DNA of 64,000 nt, taken from Phytohabitans aurantiacus. GTDB lineage: Bacteria; Actinomycetota; Actinomycetes; Mycobacteriales; Micromonosporaceae. Below the pieces are notes generated by a model that worked only from the letters and a program-made list of their open reading frames with translations, had not been told where the DNA came from and did no database searches. Below are positions 23,662 through 33,060 of the stretch, in pieces (within the stretch, counting starts at the first letter, position 1; every line of letters begins with the position of its first letter). Location of the stretch: NCBI RefSeq assembly GCF_027923225.1, contig NZ_BSDI01000046.1, forward strand, positions 1 to 64,000, given 5' to 3'. The position numbers and the translations under genes were made by a program.

Positions 23662-25568
23662 CGCGGCGCCTCGGTGAACGAGATCCCCCAGTACCGCTGC
23701 TGCTGGCCGTTGCGTGCCACCGTGACCAGGGTGCCGGAGCCCTTGGTGCCGGTGCTCGCCGCCCACCTCAGCGTGCGCGGGCTGCGTGCGGTGTGCGTCA
23801 CGCCGCTCTGGTCGAGCAGGTACAGGTCCCGGGCGAACTCCTGCTTGGAGTACTGGCCGCGCTGGCCGGGCAGCATCGTCAAAACCGACCAGATATCGAC
23901 CAGCCGGATCACCGCGTCGTCCCGCTTGTCCGTGCCGGACACGAGCAGCTCGTACGCCGAACGGAGGCTGTCGAGGAACGCCTCGGCCTTGAACCGCGGC
24001 CCCCGCTCCTGTGCCCGTGCGAGCGCCGCCACCAGCACGGACGGTCGCAGCCGGCGATCGCGGACCTTGTCCACCTCGACCGCAGCGTCGCTGGGCAGGA
24101 CCCGCAGCAGGGACGGGTAGCACAGCAGCCGGTCGTCATCCTCCACGATGGACAGTCCCTGGGTTTCCGCCTCGGCAAGCAACTCCTTGACGTATCCACC
24201 GGACGAGAGGTACGCCTGCTCGTCGAGGTCGAAGCCGTCGGCGGTCCCGCGAGTGTCGTCCGCGAGCCGGTTTGCGGCATCGCGGGCGGCGGCCAAGGAC
24301 TTGCGCAGGTCACGTACGTGCCCGCTGCGAGCGGCACCCAGTGCACGCTTTAGCTCCCGCACGGTGACGGTCGCGCCGCGTAGGGCGGCCTCCACCTCGC
24401 GCTCGGTCGCGGCGAGCGTCTCCTCCATCGTCCCCAGCTCTGCCTGTGACACCGTGAGATTTCCCCCTATGGGCTGATTCGCCCGGTGGATACAGTTAGG
24501 ACCGTGCGTGACCGCAAGGGCGGTCTCGCTGTCCAATCCGAGCAACGGCGTAAGGACCTCCCGGTTGACGTCGGGCAGATGTCCCAGCGCCGGCGGCCGG
24601 AACGACTGCCGATCATGCTCCTCCAGAAACACGCCGCGAGCGGCGATAACCTGCCGGTGCAGGGCGTCGTGCCGACGCGAGCACTCAGTGAGCAGCGCGG
24701 CGATCCGGGCGGCCGCCATGGTGACCTGCTGGTCGTCGGACTCCAGCGACTCGCGGACCTTGGCGAGCAGGCGGTGCTCGGCCTCCATCCGGCCGGCGAT
24801 GTGCTCCCGGGCCGTGGCCAGACGATCCGGAACGGCCGTTGCCCACTCCTGAATGACGGCGCGCAGGTCCCGGCGGGTGTTCTTGATCAGCTCGTGAAGG
24901 TCCTCGGCGAGCGATACCGACAGCAGCCGGGCCCGGACCGCGGCACGTTCCGCGGCGTCGAACGCCCCTTTGGACAGCTGGCGTTCCAGCAGCACCTCGT
25001 TGGCGACCTGCTCGTCCTCGACATCGAACTCCAGCCCACCCACCAGTGCGTTGATCGCGTCGCGGGTGGCGTTGAGCACGACCTCGCCCCGCACCGGGTC
25101 CTCCCGCTCAATCAGCAGTCGGAACTGCACCTGCCGCTGCTGGTGGGTCCGCGCATCGTCGGTGAAGTCGCTGATCCGGTACGTGAACGGCGCCTCGCGC
25201 TCCCCCCGATTCAGAAGGGCGTCGACGGTATATTCGCCGACGCGGCGGTGCTCCGACACCGGCCGCTCCGGTGCGGAGCGCCGGGCAAGCGTGCTGAGTC
25301 CTTCCACGACCTCGTCGTAGGTGGCCTCCTCCGCGAAACCCTGCTGGGCGATGACCAGATCGATCGCGGCGAGGGCAAACGTCGCGATATCGTAGGTGGC
25401 TGCCGGCCAGTCCTGCCGGTTCGCGGCAATGATCGCCTCGATAATCGGGCGGGATCGCATGAGCACCGCAACCCGCGCCGGGAAGGTGCGGTCGAAGGCC
25501 GAGAGTTGCGCCGAAACTGGCGCCCCGGACACCGCGGTGCCGCCGGGCAAGTCGAAGAGCTCGTCCAC
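23658..25568 (-). CDS. Coiled-coil protein of unknown family
   Basis: About 636 aa. I chose GTG 25568 because GGAGG lies 5 nt upstream. The middle (~200-430) is strongly helical and coiled-coil-like, with Leu/Arg/Glu heptads; residues 450-560 contain EDDDRLLCYPSLLRVLPSD and a helical segment; the C-terminus has a small basic beta region (GTLVTVARNGQQQRYWGISF). No nuclease or NTPase motif is seen. Its stop overlaps the next ATG as ATGA. Position between a helicase/ATPase pair and two BrxD-like proteins suggests a scaffold or substrate-sensing subunit. No family name can be given. Confidence 0.65.
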   Translation of the reverse strand: MDELFDLPGGTAVSGAPVSAQLSAFDRTFPARVAVLMRSRPIIEAIIAANRQDWPAATYDIATFALAAIDLVIAQQGFAEEATYDEVVEGLSTLARRSAPERPVSEHRRVGEYTVDALLNRGEREAPFTYRISDFTDDARTHQQRQVQFRLLIEREDPVRGEVVLNATRDAINALVGGLEFDVEDEQVANEVLLERQLSKGAFDAAERAAVRARLLSVSLAEDLHELIKNTRRDLRAVIQEWATAVPDRLATAREHIAGRMEAEHRLLAKVRESLESDDQQVTMAAARIAALLTECSRRHDALHRQVIAARGVFLEEHDRQSFRPPALGHLPDVNREVLTPLLGLDSETALAVTHGPNCIHRANQPIGGNLTVSQAELGTMEETLAATEREVEAALRGATVTVRELKRALGAARSGHVRDLRKSLAAARDAANRLADDTRGTADGFDLDEQAYLSSGGYVKELLAEAETQGLSIVEDDDRLLCYPSLLRVLPSDAAVEVDKVRDRRLRPSVLVAALARAQERGPRFKAEAFLDSLRSAYELLVSGTDKRDDAVIRLVDIWSVLTMLPGQRGQYSKQEFARDLYLLDQSGVTHTARSPRTLRWAASTGTKGSGTLVTVARNGQQQRYWGISFTEAPR

Positions 25569-26922
25569 TCGTCCCTCCACCAGCTTCGGTACCTGTACGG
25601 TAACCGACCGTCGTCGGCGGAGAGGGAACGGTTCTGCGGACGCAGCGTCCCGACGCTTTACACCCCGGCTCGGCAGACGCGTAGCGGGTCTCCAGTCCAC
25701 GCTGCGGCTTGACGAACTGCCGAATGTACTCGCGGGTTTCCGCATCAGTTGTGTAGATGACCGTGCCCCGCATGCCCCGAGTCAGCAGCACCTTGTACGT
25801 GTTGCGGATCAACTGATCGGCCCGTTCGTCGGTCGCTTTGTTGCCCTTGAGTTCCGGGTCCCTCGACTCGAGACGTCGCGTGACCAACTGGCCGTCGCGC
25901 GCCACAAGGTCGGGGCCGATGATCACAGCCGACCAGTCGTACTCGAATCCCTGTGCTGTGTAAACACAGCCGACCTGCCCGAAGCCAGCAGGGTCCGTGG
26001 CCCAGTACGCCTTGCCGGGAGCGCCACCGATGCTCCGGTCGCTGTTGGCGTTCCAAGGACGCCGCCAGTCCCCGATCTGCACATCGTCGACCAGTGACCC
26101 ATCAGGCAGCGGCTTGCTCCAGGGCCAACAGAAGCCCGCCGAGATACGCGCCGTTCCGCCCATGCTCTGCCATTCGGCCAGGACCGCCTCCATCTCGAAC
26201 GGCGAGTCGGCCATCCGTACGTCGAAACGCCCGTCACCGGCCCAGATCGACGGTTGACGGCCTTCCAGACCGAGCAGGTCGAGAACCCAGTGCTCGTATG
26301 CTTCGCTGCCGCCGCACCGGAACTGACCGTGTAACGGCACAAACTCGAAATCCAGCCCGAGTTCGCCGGCCCTGCGCCGGATGATGTCGACGGTCCCCAA
26401 CTCGCCGGGCCGCACAACTTGATGCTCGTCGAGCAGGAACATTGGTACCCGCGCCGCGGCGATCAGTTCATCGAGTTGCAGGCGTCCGGCAGCCTTCACG
26501 CGCAGGTCCTGGGACATGAAGCGGCTCAGCGAGTTCCTCCTGATTCGGTGGGCCTCATCGCAGACGAGCACGTCGAGGCCGTTGCGGCGTGCGTCTACGA
26601 AGAAGTTGAAGCACTTGAAGATCTCTTTGATCCGGGAGGAGCCGCGTCCGGCGTACCTGCGCATCGACTCGGTGAAGGAGTTCGACCCGGTGGCGTGCAG
26701 CACGGGGTATCCCTGCCTGGCCAACTCCGCGAGGACCGACAACGCGATCACGCTCTTGCCACTACCGGGACCACCGGCCACCACAACGACGCTCTTGATG
26801 TCTTGCTCTCGTGCCTGCTGAACCTTGTGCAGCACCAGTTCGTACGCGACGCGTTGCTCGTCCAACAGCGGAGAAGGCCCAACACGCGCCACGGGCTGGG
26901 TCCCTCCACTGGGTCTTCCCAC
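25108..26922 (-). CDS. DUF2075 (Schlafen-like) ATPase/helicase
   Basis: A P-loop protein with Walker A AGGPGSGKSVIALSVL (residues ~45-60), ATGSNSFTESMRR, Walker B VLVCDEAHRIRR, VPMFLLDEHQVVRPGE (sensor/motif III), LHGQFRCGGSEAY, and the C-terminal helicase-like NTYKVLLTRGMRGTVIYTTD. Related proteins end soon after that last motif (about 25650). Here the frame has no stop until 25108, giving 604 aa whose last ~180 residues look like shadow sequence and overlap the next gene by 461 bp. A lost stop or a frameshift is likely. The start (GTG 26922) leaves no N-terminal nuclease domain, unlike GIY-YIG fusions of this family. Confidence 0.72.
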   Translation of the reverse strand: MGRPSGGTQPVARVGPSPLLDEQRVAYELVLHKVQQAREQDIKSVVVVAGGPGSGKSVIALSVLAELARQGYPVLHATGSNSFTESMRRYAGRGSSRIKEIFKCFNFFVDARRNGLDVLVCDEAHRIRRNSLSRFMSQDLRVKAAGRLQLDELIAAARVPMFLLDEHQVVRPGELGTVDIIRRRAGELGLDFEFVPLHGQFRCGGSEAYEHWVLDLLGLEGRQPSIWAGDGRFDVRMADSPFEMEAVLAEWQSMGGTARISAGFCWPWSKPLPDGSLVDDVQIGDWRRPWNANSDRSIGGAPGKAYWATDPAGFGQVGCVYTAQGFEYDWSAVIIGPDLVARDGQLVTRRLESRDPELKGNKATDERADQLIRNTYKVLLTRGMRGTVIYTTDAETREYIRQFVKPQRGLETRYASAEPGCKASGRCVRRTVPSPPTTVGYRTGTEAGGGTSGRALRLARRHRGVRGASFGATLGLRPHLPGAGCGAHAIPPDYRGDHCREPAGLAGSHLRYRDVCPRRDRSGHRPAGFRGGGHLRRGRGRTQHACPALRTGAAGVGAPPRRRIYRRRPSESGGARGAVHVPDQRLHRRCADPPAAAGAVPTAD

Positions 26923-26978
26923 GCTCTCATCCTGGTGGCTGCGGCGGCACCGCCAGCCTCGACGGCGCCGCCGCGGTG

Positions 26979-29900
26979 TTAGGCGAGCCCTCGACCTTTC
27001 TGGTTCGGGGCAGCCAGTGACTGCCGCGCGGGTTGCGGCTTAAGCACCACGGTCTCAGTCCAGTTACGCGTCCCCTTGGAATTCCACCCGGGGCAGGTCG
27101 GTGCGTAACAGCGCCAATGCCATCCCTTCTGCTTCGTGCGACGCAACTGCACGGTGGTTCCACGGCAGGCACCGCAGCGCGGCGGCGCCGCAAAGACAGT
27201 GGCGTGTTCATGTTCGAGGAGTTTGCGCGCGAAGTGCTCGCCGTGCAGCGTCAGCATCACCTCGCGCGTTGTGCGCTGAGATAGGGCATTGAGGCTGCCG
27301 AGCAGCACGATTCGCTCGTCAATGACGACGATCTTCTGGTGCATCTCGTGTACTTCGACGACCGTCGGCAGGGCCGTCCGGAGTTGAGCGAGGTATGCCT
27401 GACTGGAGGTCCTGCCCTGCAGGTTGTCGCTGGGGTCGCGGACGAACAGCCGGACGGCGACGCCGCGGGCGACCGCGTCGGTGAGCACCGGCAGCAACGA
27501 GGTGACTCGGCTGGTAGTCCATGGCGCCCACAGCCAGATCGAGCGCTCAGCAGTGGAGAGGTGGCCGGCGAACGTATCGTAGAACTGGCGTTCGTCGCTG
27601 ATGTCGCTGATACGGACGTGCTCGGCGAGCACGTCAGCGAGTTCGTTCCCGAACACGCCGAGGCCGAAGCGATCCTTGTCACGGAGGACGGTTGGGGCGA
27701 CCAGGCAGGCGCCAGAAACCATGCGGGCCCGGCGCTCACGCAGGAGCTGTGAGACGCACGCCAAGGGACTGTCCGGCTTAGCCGCATCGACGCGGCGACG
27801 GCTGGCGATCAGGTACAGCCGCGTCTGGGCTCTGGTGATCGCCACGTTGAACAGGCGAATGCCGCTACGGGCGTAATCGTCCGCGTTTAGTGAGGCGGCC
27901 GACATCCACCGTTCTGACCGGTCGTCCTCTACCAGGTCGAACACGACGACCGGGAACTCGCGCCCCTGGAACCGGTGTGCGGTGCCCACCTCGGTGACGG
28001 TGCCGCTGCCCTCCTCCTGGTCGCGCAGCGCCTCAAGCGTCGCCTCCACCTGATCGCCATACGGCGTCACGACGCCGACCCGCTCGCCCCGGGTCTGGTG
28101 ATAGTCGGCGAGCACCCGGCTGAGCAGCGCACCCGCCGGCCACCATCCCTTGTGCGGCCCGGTAGGCCGCACCACGCCCAGGTCGTCGAGGTCGTCAACG
28201 TTGATGAGCACGATTTCAGGGTCATCTTCGGTATGTGCCCGCACCTGCTGCCCAGCCCTGAGCAGGCCGTCGTAGGCGACGGCGTTGGCCAGTCCCATGA
28301 TTTCCGGGCCGAAGCGGTGCTGCACATCCAATGCGGTGCAACCCGGGTGCTGACGAGCCTGCGCGGAGGTCCGGATACCGCAGTGGGCGAATACGTCGGG
28401 GACGAGCCATCGGCGCACGTCTGGTCGCGGGTCCTTGCTGACCGGCGGCGGCAGGATCGCCCCGAGCTGCATGAAGTCGCCGAGGAGTACAGCAGCGCGG
28501 CTGGCTCGGGAAACGGCGAGCAACACCTCCGGAACGTTCGCCGCGCCAACCTCGTCGACCAGCACGACATCGTAGGGTCCCGCCATGACCGTTGGGTTGG
28601 TACGCATTCGCGCAAGCGTCGTGGCGACCACCTGGGCCGCGCGGATGATCTCGCCCTCCGCGTCCTTGCGTAGGCGATCGAACTCCTCCTGAACCTTCGC
28701 GTACTGTCGCTGCCACGTCGCCACTTGGACCGCCTGACCAGCCACTCGCGAACGCAGCTGGTCCCGCTCCTGCGCCAACGACGGCAGGCCGAGCTGGTCG
28801 ACATGCTCAAGCCAGCGAAGATCGTCCCCGCTCAGACGCGCCTCCGCCTCGGCCGCCGAGAGCGTCCGGATCGCCGCATCCGCAGCCTCAGTGGCCTGAC
28901 GTAAGGCGATCTCGGCCTGGGCGAGCATCCGCCGGGCTTCGACAAGCTCCCTATCGGCAGCGACCAGATCCTCCCTGCTCGCCCGTACGGTGGCCTCGAT
29001 CTGTCCGATCTCTCCCTCGACCTCGGCCACCCGGCGTGCCAGCAGCTCGGTGGCCTGACCAGCGCGGGCCTCGGCGTTTGCGGCTGCCTGAGATTCGTCG
29101 GAGAAGGAACGGCGCAGCCGTTGCCGTGTGCCGCGGTTGCGTAGCTTGGCGATCAATGTTTCGCCGTCGAGTCTTCGCAGCCAGGCGGCGAGCCGCTCGG
29201 CGTCACCCCGCGCATGCAACGCATCACCGACTAGTTTGTCGGTCGCCGCCCGCGCGTCGTCCAGTTCCTTCCGCAGCGCGTCGATCCGCAGATACGCCGC
29301 ACGGGCGGCGGCCCATTCACGAACCCGTCCGTCTGCACGTATCGTCCGATCCCGCAGCTGGGCGGCCTCGACCGCTGCGGCCTCCCGGGTTGCCTTTGCG
29401 CGTTGCTCCTGCTCCGCGAGCACCGGCAACTGGTCGCGGAGGGCCAGCCGCCGTTTCAGACTTCGATATCTCACTGGGTCGAATTCCGTCAGCCTTTCTT
29501 CCAACTGCCGAAGTTGCGACTCGTCTTCACGGGCGCGCACGAGCAGCTGCTCGAGAGTCTTCCGTTCAAGCTCCACTGTGGTGAGTCGCTCGCGCACCAA
29601 GGCGGGTAGGCAGATGTCTTCGTGCGCCAGGATTTCGGGGTGGTGCGGCGTGCCGACGCGCAGCAACGCGCCATCCGTGTACCGGCGCGCCTTCGCCACG
29701 CCGAGCAATGCGTTGTCGACGGCGATGTTCGTCGCCGATACCAGCAACACCCGCTGCCCAGCCGCCACCAATGCGCTCATCGCCTCGGTGAGTACTCGCG
29801 TCTTGCCAGTGCCCGGCGGTCCCCATACGAGGTGCACCCCACGCCCCGTGCACGACTCGAGCGCCTGCCGCTGTCCCAGTGTGAACCCAGCGACCTGGCG

Positions 29901-30410
29901 CGGTCGTTCCGGAACGGGCGTCAGACGACCATGTGCGAGATCATGCGCCAGGCCAGCGTCGTCCAGTTCGGCGATACCGTCGCGCAGCTTGACAATGAGG
30001 TACGTCGGCGGCTGTCTCTGTCGCCACAGGTAGGCATCGGCCTGGTCGACGAACTCGGCCACCCGGATCCGAATCACCGAACCGTCCTGCACAACGTCCA
30101 ACACCTGGTAGCCAGCACCGCTCCTCGGCTCTTCAGGGCCGGCTAGTCTCAGCGCCTCAGGTTGATCGGTGTCCGCTCTTGAGTTGCGCACATCCACCGC
30201 GTACCAGCCGCGGGCACCCTCCTGTCGTGCCCGCCCAATCCGCGACATGCCAGGCGTACTACGTTCTCCGCCCTCCTTGCTGATCCAGAAATCCAGCGCG
30301 CTGCACACCTCGTCACGCCAGTCCGGCAACAGCGACCTCCATCGCTTCGTGGCGAACGCCGACCGAACACTACCCTCCGCAGTCGGGTACGCACCAGACC
30401 GAGACAGCAT
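26979..30410 (-). CDS. UPF1-like helicase with C-terminal PLD nuclease (Mokosh II-like)
   Basis: 1143 aa. A leading beta-rich region is followed by an SF1 COG1112 helicase: Walker A VWGPPGTGKTRVL (197-206), a long coiled-coil insertion (~260-590), motif II VVLVDEVGAANVPE, motif III LLGDFMQLGAILPP, QHRFGPEIMGLA, TAHRFQGREFPVVVFD and NVAITRAQTRLYLI. Next comes a phospholipase D domain with one HxKx4D motif, HEMHQKIVVIDERIVLLGSL, then a Cys zinc finger (CGACRGTT and RCYAPTC). A helicase-PLD fusion is the defining layout of the anti-phage protein of Mokosh type II. It leads the leftward operon, 56 bp before the DUF2075 gene. Confidence 0.85.
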   Translation of the reverse strand: MLSRSGAYPTAEGSVRSAFATKRWRSLLPDWRDEVCSALDFWISKEGGERSTPGMSRIGRARQEGARGWYAVDVRNSRADTDQPEALRLAGPEEPRSGAGYQVLDVVQDGSVIRIRVAEFVDQADAYLWRQRQPPTYLIVKLRDGIAELDDAGLAHDLAHGRLTPVPERPRQVAGFTLGQRQALESCTGRGVHLVWGPPGTGKTRVLTEAMSALVAAGQRVLLVSATNIAVDNALLGVAKARRYTDGALLRVGTPHHPEILAHEDICLPALVRERLTTVELERKTLEQLLVRAREDESQLRQLEERLTEFDPVRYRSLKRRLALRDQLPVLAEQEQRAKATREAAAVEAAQLRDRTIRADGRVREWAAARAAYLRIDALRKELDDARAATDKLVGDALHARGDAERLAAWLRRLDGETLIAKLRNRGTRQRLRRSFSDESQAAANAEARAGQATELLARRVAEVEGEIGQIEATVRASREDLVAADRELVEARRMLAQAEIALRQATEAADAAIRTLSAAEAEARLSGDDLRWLEHVDQLGLPSLAQERDQLRSRVAGQAVQVATWQRQYAKVQEEFDRLRKDAEGEIIRAAQVVATTLARMRTNPTVMAGPYDVVLVDEVGAANVPEVLLAVSRASRAAVLLGDFMQLGAILPPPVSKDPRPDVRRWLVPDVFAHCGIRTSAQARQHPGCTALDVQHRFGPEIMGLANAVAYDGLLRAGQQVRAHTEDDPEIVLINVDDLDDLGVVRPTGPHKGWWPAGALLSRVLADYHQTRGERVGVVTPYGDQVEATLEALRDQEEGSGTVTEVGTAHRFQGREFPVVVFDLVEDDRSERWMSAASLNADDYARSGIRLFNVAITRAQTRLYLIASRRRVDAAKPDSPLACVSQLLRERRARMVSGACLVAPTVLRDKDRFGLGVFGNELADVLAEHVRISDISDERQFYDTFAGHLSTAERSIWLWAPWTTSRVTSLLPVLTDAVARGVAVRLFVRDPSDNLQGRTSSQAYLAQLRTALPTVVEVHEMHQKIVVIDERIVLLGSLNALSQRTTREVMLTLHGEHFARKLLEHEHATVFAAPPRCGACRGTTVQLRRTKQKGWHWRCYAPTCPGWNSKGTRNWTETVVLKPQPARQSLAAPNQKGRGLA

Positions 30411-31006
30411 CCTTCACTGATCATTCCCGATACCGGTCTTGCGGCATGAAACGAATGCCGATTGAATCTGTTGGCGATGGCGAATCTTATGCAGAAACGT
30501 GATCGCATGCGGCGGATATTTCCAGGCCACCGGTACCGACTCGAGTTGATCTACTGGTTAGCCTCGCCGGCTTCTCTTCGGAGAACACCCTCGTCATCAA
30601 CCTCGCCGACTACTGCAGTCGGATCCTCAACGGATGCGTCGGCGCCGGACGGTGAGGATGGCCAAGTTTGGTTTCAGATCGCGCCAGATCTGGCCGCACA
30701 GTTCGCCGCGGCGCAGCCCGCTCGCGAGCAGGAGCCGCCAAACCAAGATGGAGTGCGCGAAGGATGGGAGGGCGCCTGCACCCGCTCCGGATTACTCACA
30801 TGGACAAGTGGATCATCGCGCGCCGGGCGGCGACCCGCATCTGCCCGTGTGTCATCTGCTAGAACCTCGTAGCATGCGAGATTCATCCTTCTAAGTTCTT
30901 GACGTTCGAATTGCCTGTCTGTAATTCTGACAGGCTCCGCGCCGTCGCGAGGTTCGCCGACTTGATGCGCAGGGCGTCGTTCACGAGTCGCGGAGGAGTG
31001 AACTGC
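30411..31006. other. Divergent intergenic region of the island
   Basis: About 600 bp between the two divergent defence-like operons, visibly richer in A/T than its surroundings. It must contain both promoters. I could not fix clear -35/-10 pairs. An integrase relic lies in its middle. Confidence 0.6.
30627..30791 (-). pseudogene. Tyrosine recombinase (integrase) relic
   Basis: A short open frame reads ILVWRLLLASGLRRGELCGQ, then IWRDLKPNLAILTVRR. This matches the box I region of phage-type tyrosine recombinases, where the invariant catalytic Arg sits in TGLRRGEL. The frame is closed by stops on both sides (TAA upstream, TGA at 30629-30627), and no His-x-x-Arg or Tyr box is nearby. It is a remnant of an integrase, consistent with the island having been acquired horizontally. 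Confidence 0.6.
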
Positions 31007-31678
31007 GTGATAGAACCCGTAATGGCACAGCCGGACACACTGGCGTCCCGTTCCCGGAGGGCGCCCCGACCGATGCCAGTTATTGTGCTGGCCGATGTCA
31101 GTGGCAGCATGGACGGTGACAAAATCGTCCAGCTCAACCGGAGTATCGCGGCGATGTTTGACACCTTCGGCGCGGAAGACTCCGCCCGGGGTGAGATCCA
31201 TGTCGCGGTCGTCGCCTTCGGCGGCGACGAGGCTATGCTGCACCAGGCGATGGTTCCCGCGTCGCGCGCCCAGTGGGTCGACCTGGCCCCGCGCGGACGC
31301 ACCCCCATGGGCAGCGCCTTGACACGCGTCCGCGAGCTGCTCGACGACGCCGAGGCGGTGCCGGAGCGAGCGTTCCCACCGGCCCTGGTGCTGGTCTCGG
31401 ACGGCATGCCGACCGACGACTGGGAGATGCCGTTGGATGCCCTGCTGTCCTCACGCTGGGGGAGCCGCGCGCTGCGAGTGGCCGTCGGCATCGGCACCGA
31501 CCGGACGGCCGAGGCCGACGAGGTGCTGCGCACATTCAGCACGCCCGGCGTCGGCGTCCTGCGGACCGACCAGATCCACGACATCAGCGGACTGTTCCGC
31601 TGGGTGACGGCCACCGTCACGAGCGCTCTGCACGAGCGTACGGGTCAACAGGGGGTACGGCTGGAGGAGTTCGACTGA
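31007..31678 (+). CDS. vWA-domain protein (TerY-like)
   Basis: A 223-aa single-domain von Willebrand factor A protein. The MIDAS metal site is VIVLADVSGSMDGDKI (DxSxS, residues ~27-42), the Thr is in GRTPMGSAL, and the last Asp is in VLVSDGMPTDDW. It resembles TerY of tellurite/stress systems. GTG 31007 has GGAGGA about 9 nt upstream; ATG 31022 is an alternative. The stop overlaps the kinase ATG by 1 nt (TGATG). vWA proteins paired with AAA+ ATPases usually act as metal-dependent adaptors, and one such ATPase lies downstream. Confidence 0.85.
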   Translation: MIEPVMAQPDTLASRSRRAPRPMPVIVLADVSGSMDGDKIVQLNRSIAAMFDTFGAEDSARGEIHVAVVAFGGDEAMLHQAMVPASRAQWVDLAPRGRTPMGSALTRVRELLDDAEAVPERAFPPALVLVSDGMPTDDWEMPLDALLSSRWGSRALRVAVGIGTDRTAEADEVLRTFSTPGVGVLRTDQIHDISGLFRWVTATVTSALHERTGQQGVRLEEFD

Positions 31679-33060
31679 TGGCCAGTCGACCGGAGGCGGA
31701 CTGGCCATCGAGCGTGCGGACCGCGCGCAGCGGTCGGCATCTGGAACTCGTCCTCGATGCACCACTCGGCCAGGGCGGTGAGGGTGTGGTGTTCCGCACC
31801 CACCACGGCGGGCTGGCGGTAAAGCTCTGCACCGGCGCCTCGGCGTCCGGCCTGGAGGACCGCCTAGGCCGGCTACGCTGGCTGCCGCTGCACGGTGTCC
31901 CGATCTGCCGCCCGCTGGAGCCGCTGGCCACGCCGCACGTCGGTTACGTGATGGAACTCCTGCAGGACATGGTCGCGTTCCGCGCGGTCTGCGGGCCGAC
32001 GAGCGACGACGTCGCCGGCTGGTACGCGCAGGGTGGCGGGCTGCGCCGTCGGCTGCGGCTGCTCGCTCGGTGCGCCGCGATCCTAGGGACGCTGCACGAC
32101 CGGGGCATCGTCTACGGCGACGTCTCGCCCGGCAATGTGCTCGTCTCCGCCCGGCCGGAGCACGACGAGGTGTGGCTCGTCGACGCGGACAACCTGCAGA
32201 CCGAGAGCGGTCCCGGCCCATACCGCCTCATCACCGCCTACTACGCGGCGCCGGAGGTGCTGCGGGGCACGTCCGGCAACACAGTGTTCAGCGATGTGTA
32301 CTCGTTCGCCGTCCTGGCGTACGAGACGCTCACCACGAACCACCCGCTCATCGGCGACTACGTCGACCAGGGACCGGCCGAGCTGGAGGACGACGCCCAG
32401 CGTGGCCTCTTGCCGTGGATCGAGCACGGCACGGACGACCGGAACCGGACCCCGCACGGCTATCCGGCCGAGCAGGTCCTGACCCGGCATCTGCTGGCCC
32501 TGTTCCGGCGGTCCTTCGAGGACGGCATGCAGGACCCCCGCGCCCGGCCAGGCGCTGGCGAGTGGGCCGCCGCCCTCGACGGCGCGGCCGACCGATGCGT
32601 GCAGTGTCCGAAGTGCCCGCACAGCTACATCGTCGCGAAGGACCGGTGCCCGTGGTGCGGCACCGCCCGCCCGGCGGTCGTCCCGGTGCTGGTGCGAGAG
32701 CAGTTCCCGTGGCTCGGTGACCGGCGTCCGCTGACGCTGGAAGACAAGGGCCTGACGTTGTTTGTCCAGGCCGACCGGCCGCTGATCGTCACCGCCCGCA
32801 CCGTGTACCGAGGGGCTGACGATCCGCTCGCGGTGGTGGCCCAGGTCGACTGGAACGGCGGGGACACCCTGGTCGTGCGGAACCGGGGCACCGGTGTGAT
32901 CCGCCGGGTACCGCCGAAGGGCGGCCTGGGCCGGTCGCTGTTGCCGGGCGGCCGCGCCGACGAGCCGGTGTCCGCGGCGTGGACGTGGCACTTTGGCGAC
33001 GACAGCCGGCCGCACCGAATGCTGGTGCCGCAGCCGGTGGAGGTGGCGGGTGTTCGCTGA
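31678..33060 (+). CDS. Ser/Thr protein kinase with zinc ribbon
   Basis: 460 aa. The kinase domain has the glycine loop PLGQGGEGVVF, the beta-3 Lys in LAVKLC (~residue 48), the catalytic loop IVYGDVSPGNVLVS (YGD replaces HRD, with catalytic Asp and Asn kept) and VDADNL in place of DFG. APEVLRG marks the activation-segment end. A four-Cys zinc ribbon, CVQCPKCPHSYIVAKDRCPW, follows at ~308, then a beta-rich C-terminal domain. It is likely an active but divergent kinase of the type found with TerY-like proteins. It is coupled to the vWA gene upstream and the helicase downstream. Confidence 0.85.
   Translation: MASRPEADWPSSVRTARSGRHLELVLDAPLGQGGEGVVFRTHHGGLAVKLCTGASASGLEDRLGRLRWLPLHGVPICRPLEPLATPHVGYVMELLQDMVAFRAVCGPTSDDVAGWYAQGGGLRRRLRLLARCAAILGTLHDRGIVYGDVSPGNVLVSARPEHDEVWLVDADNLQTESGPGPYRLITAYYAAPEVLRGTSGNTVFSDVYSFAVLAYETLTTNHPLIGDYVDQGPAELEDDAQRGLLPWIEHGTDDRNRTPHGYPAEQVLTRHLLALFRRSFEDGMQDPRARPGAGEWAAALDGAADRCVQCPKCPHSYIVAKDRCPWCGTARPAVVPVLVREQFPWLGDRRPLTLEDKGLTLFVQADRPLIVTARTVYRGADDPLAVVAQVDWNGGDTLVVRNRGTGVIRRVPPKGGLGRSLLPGGRADEPVSAAWTWHFGDDSRPHRMLVPQPVEVAGVR

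Noticed and set aside
21446..25568. Complete BREX system
   Set aside because: No PglX/BrxX methyltransferase, PglZ phosphatase or PglY/BrxC-size ATPase is present; only BrxD-like components are seen.
30462..30894. Plus-strand frames of 86-136 aa in the divergent intergenic region
   Set aside because: They are antisense to the integrase relic and lack coding features.
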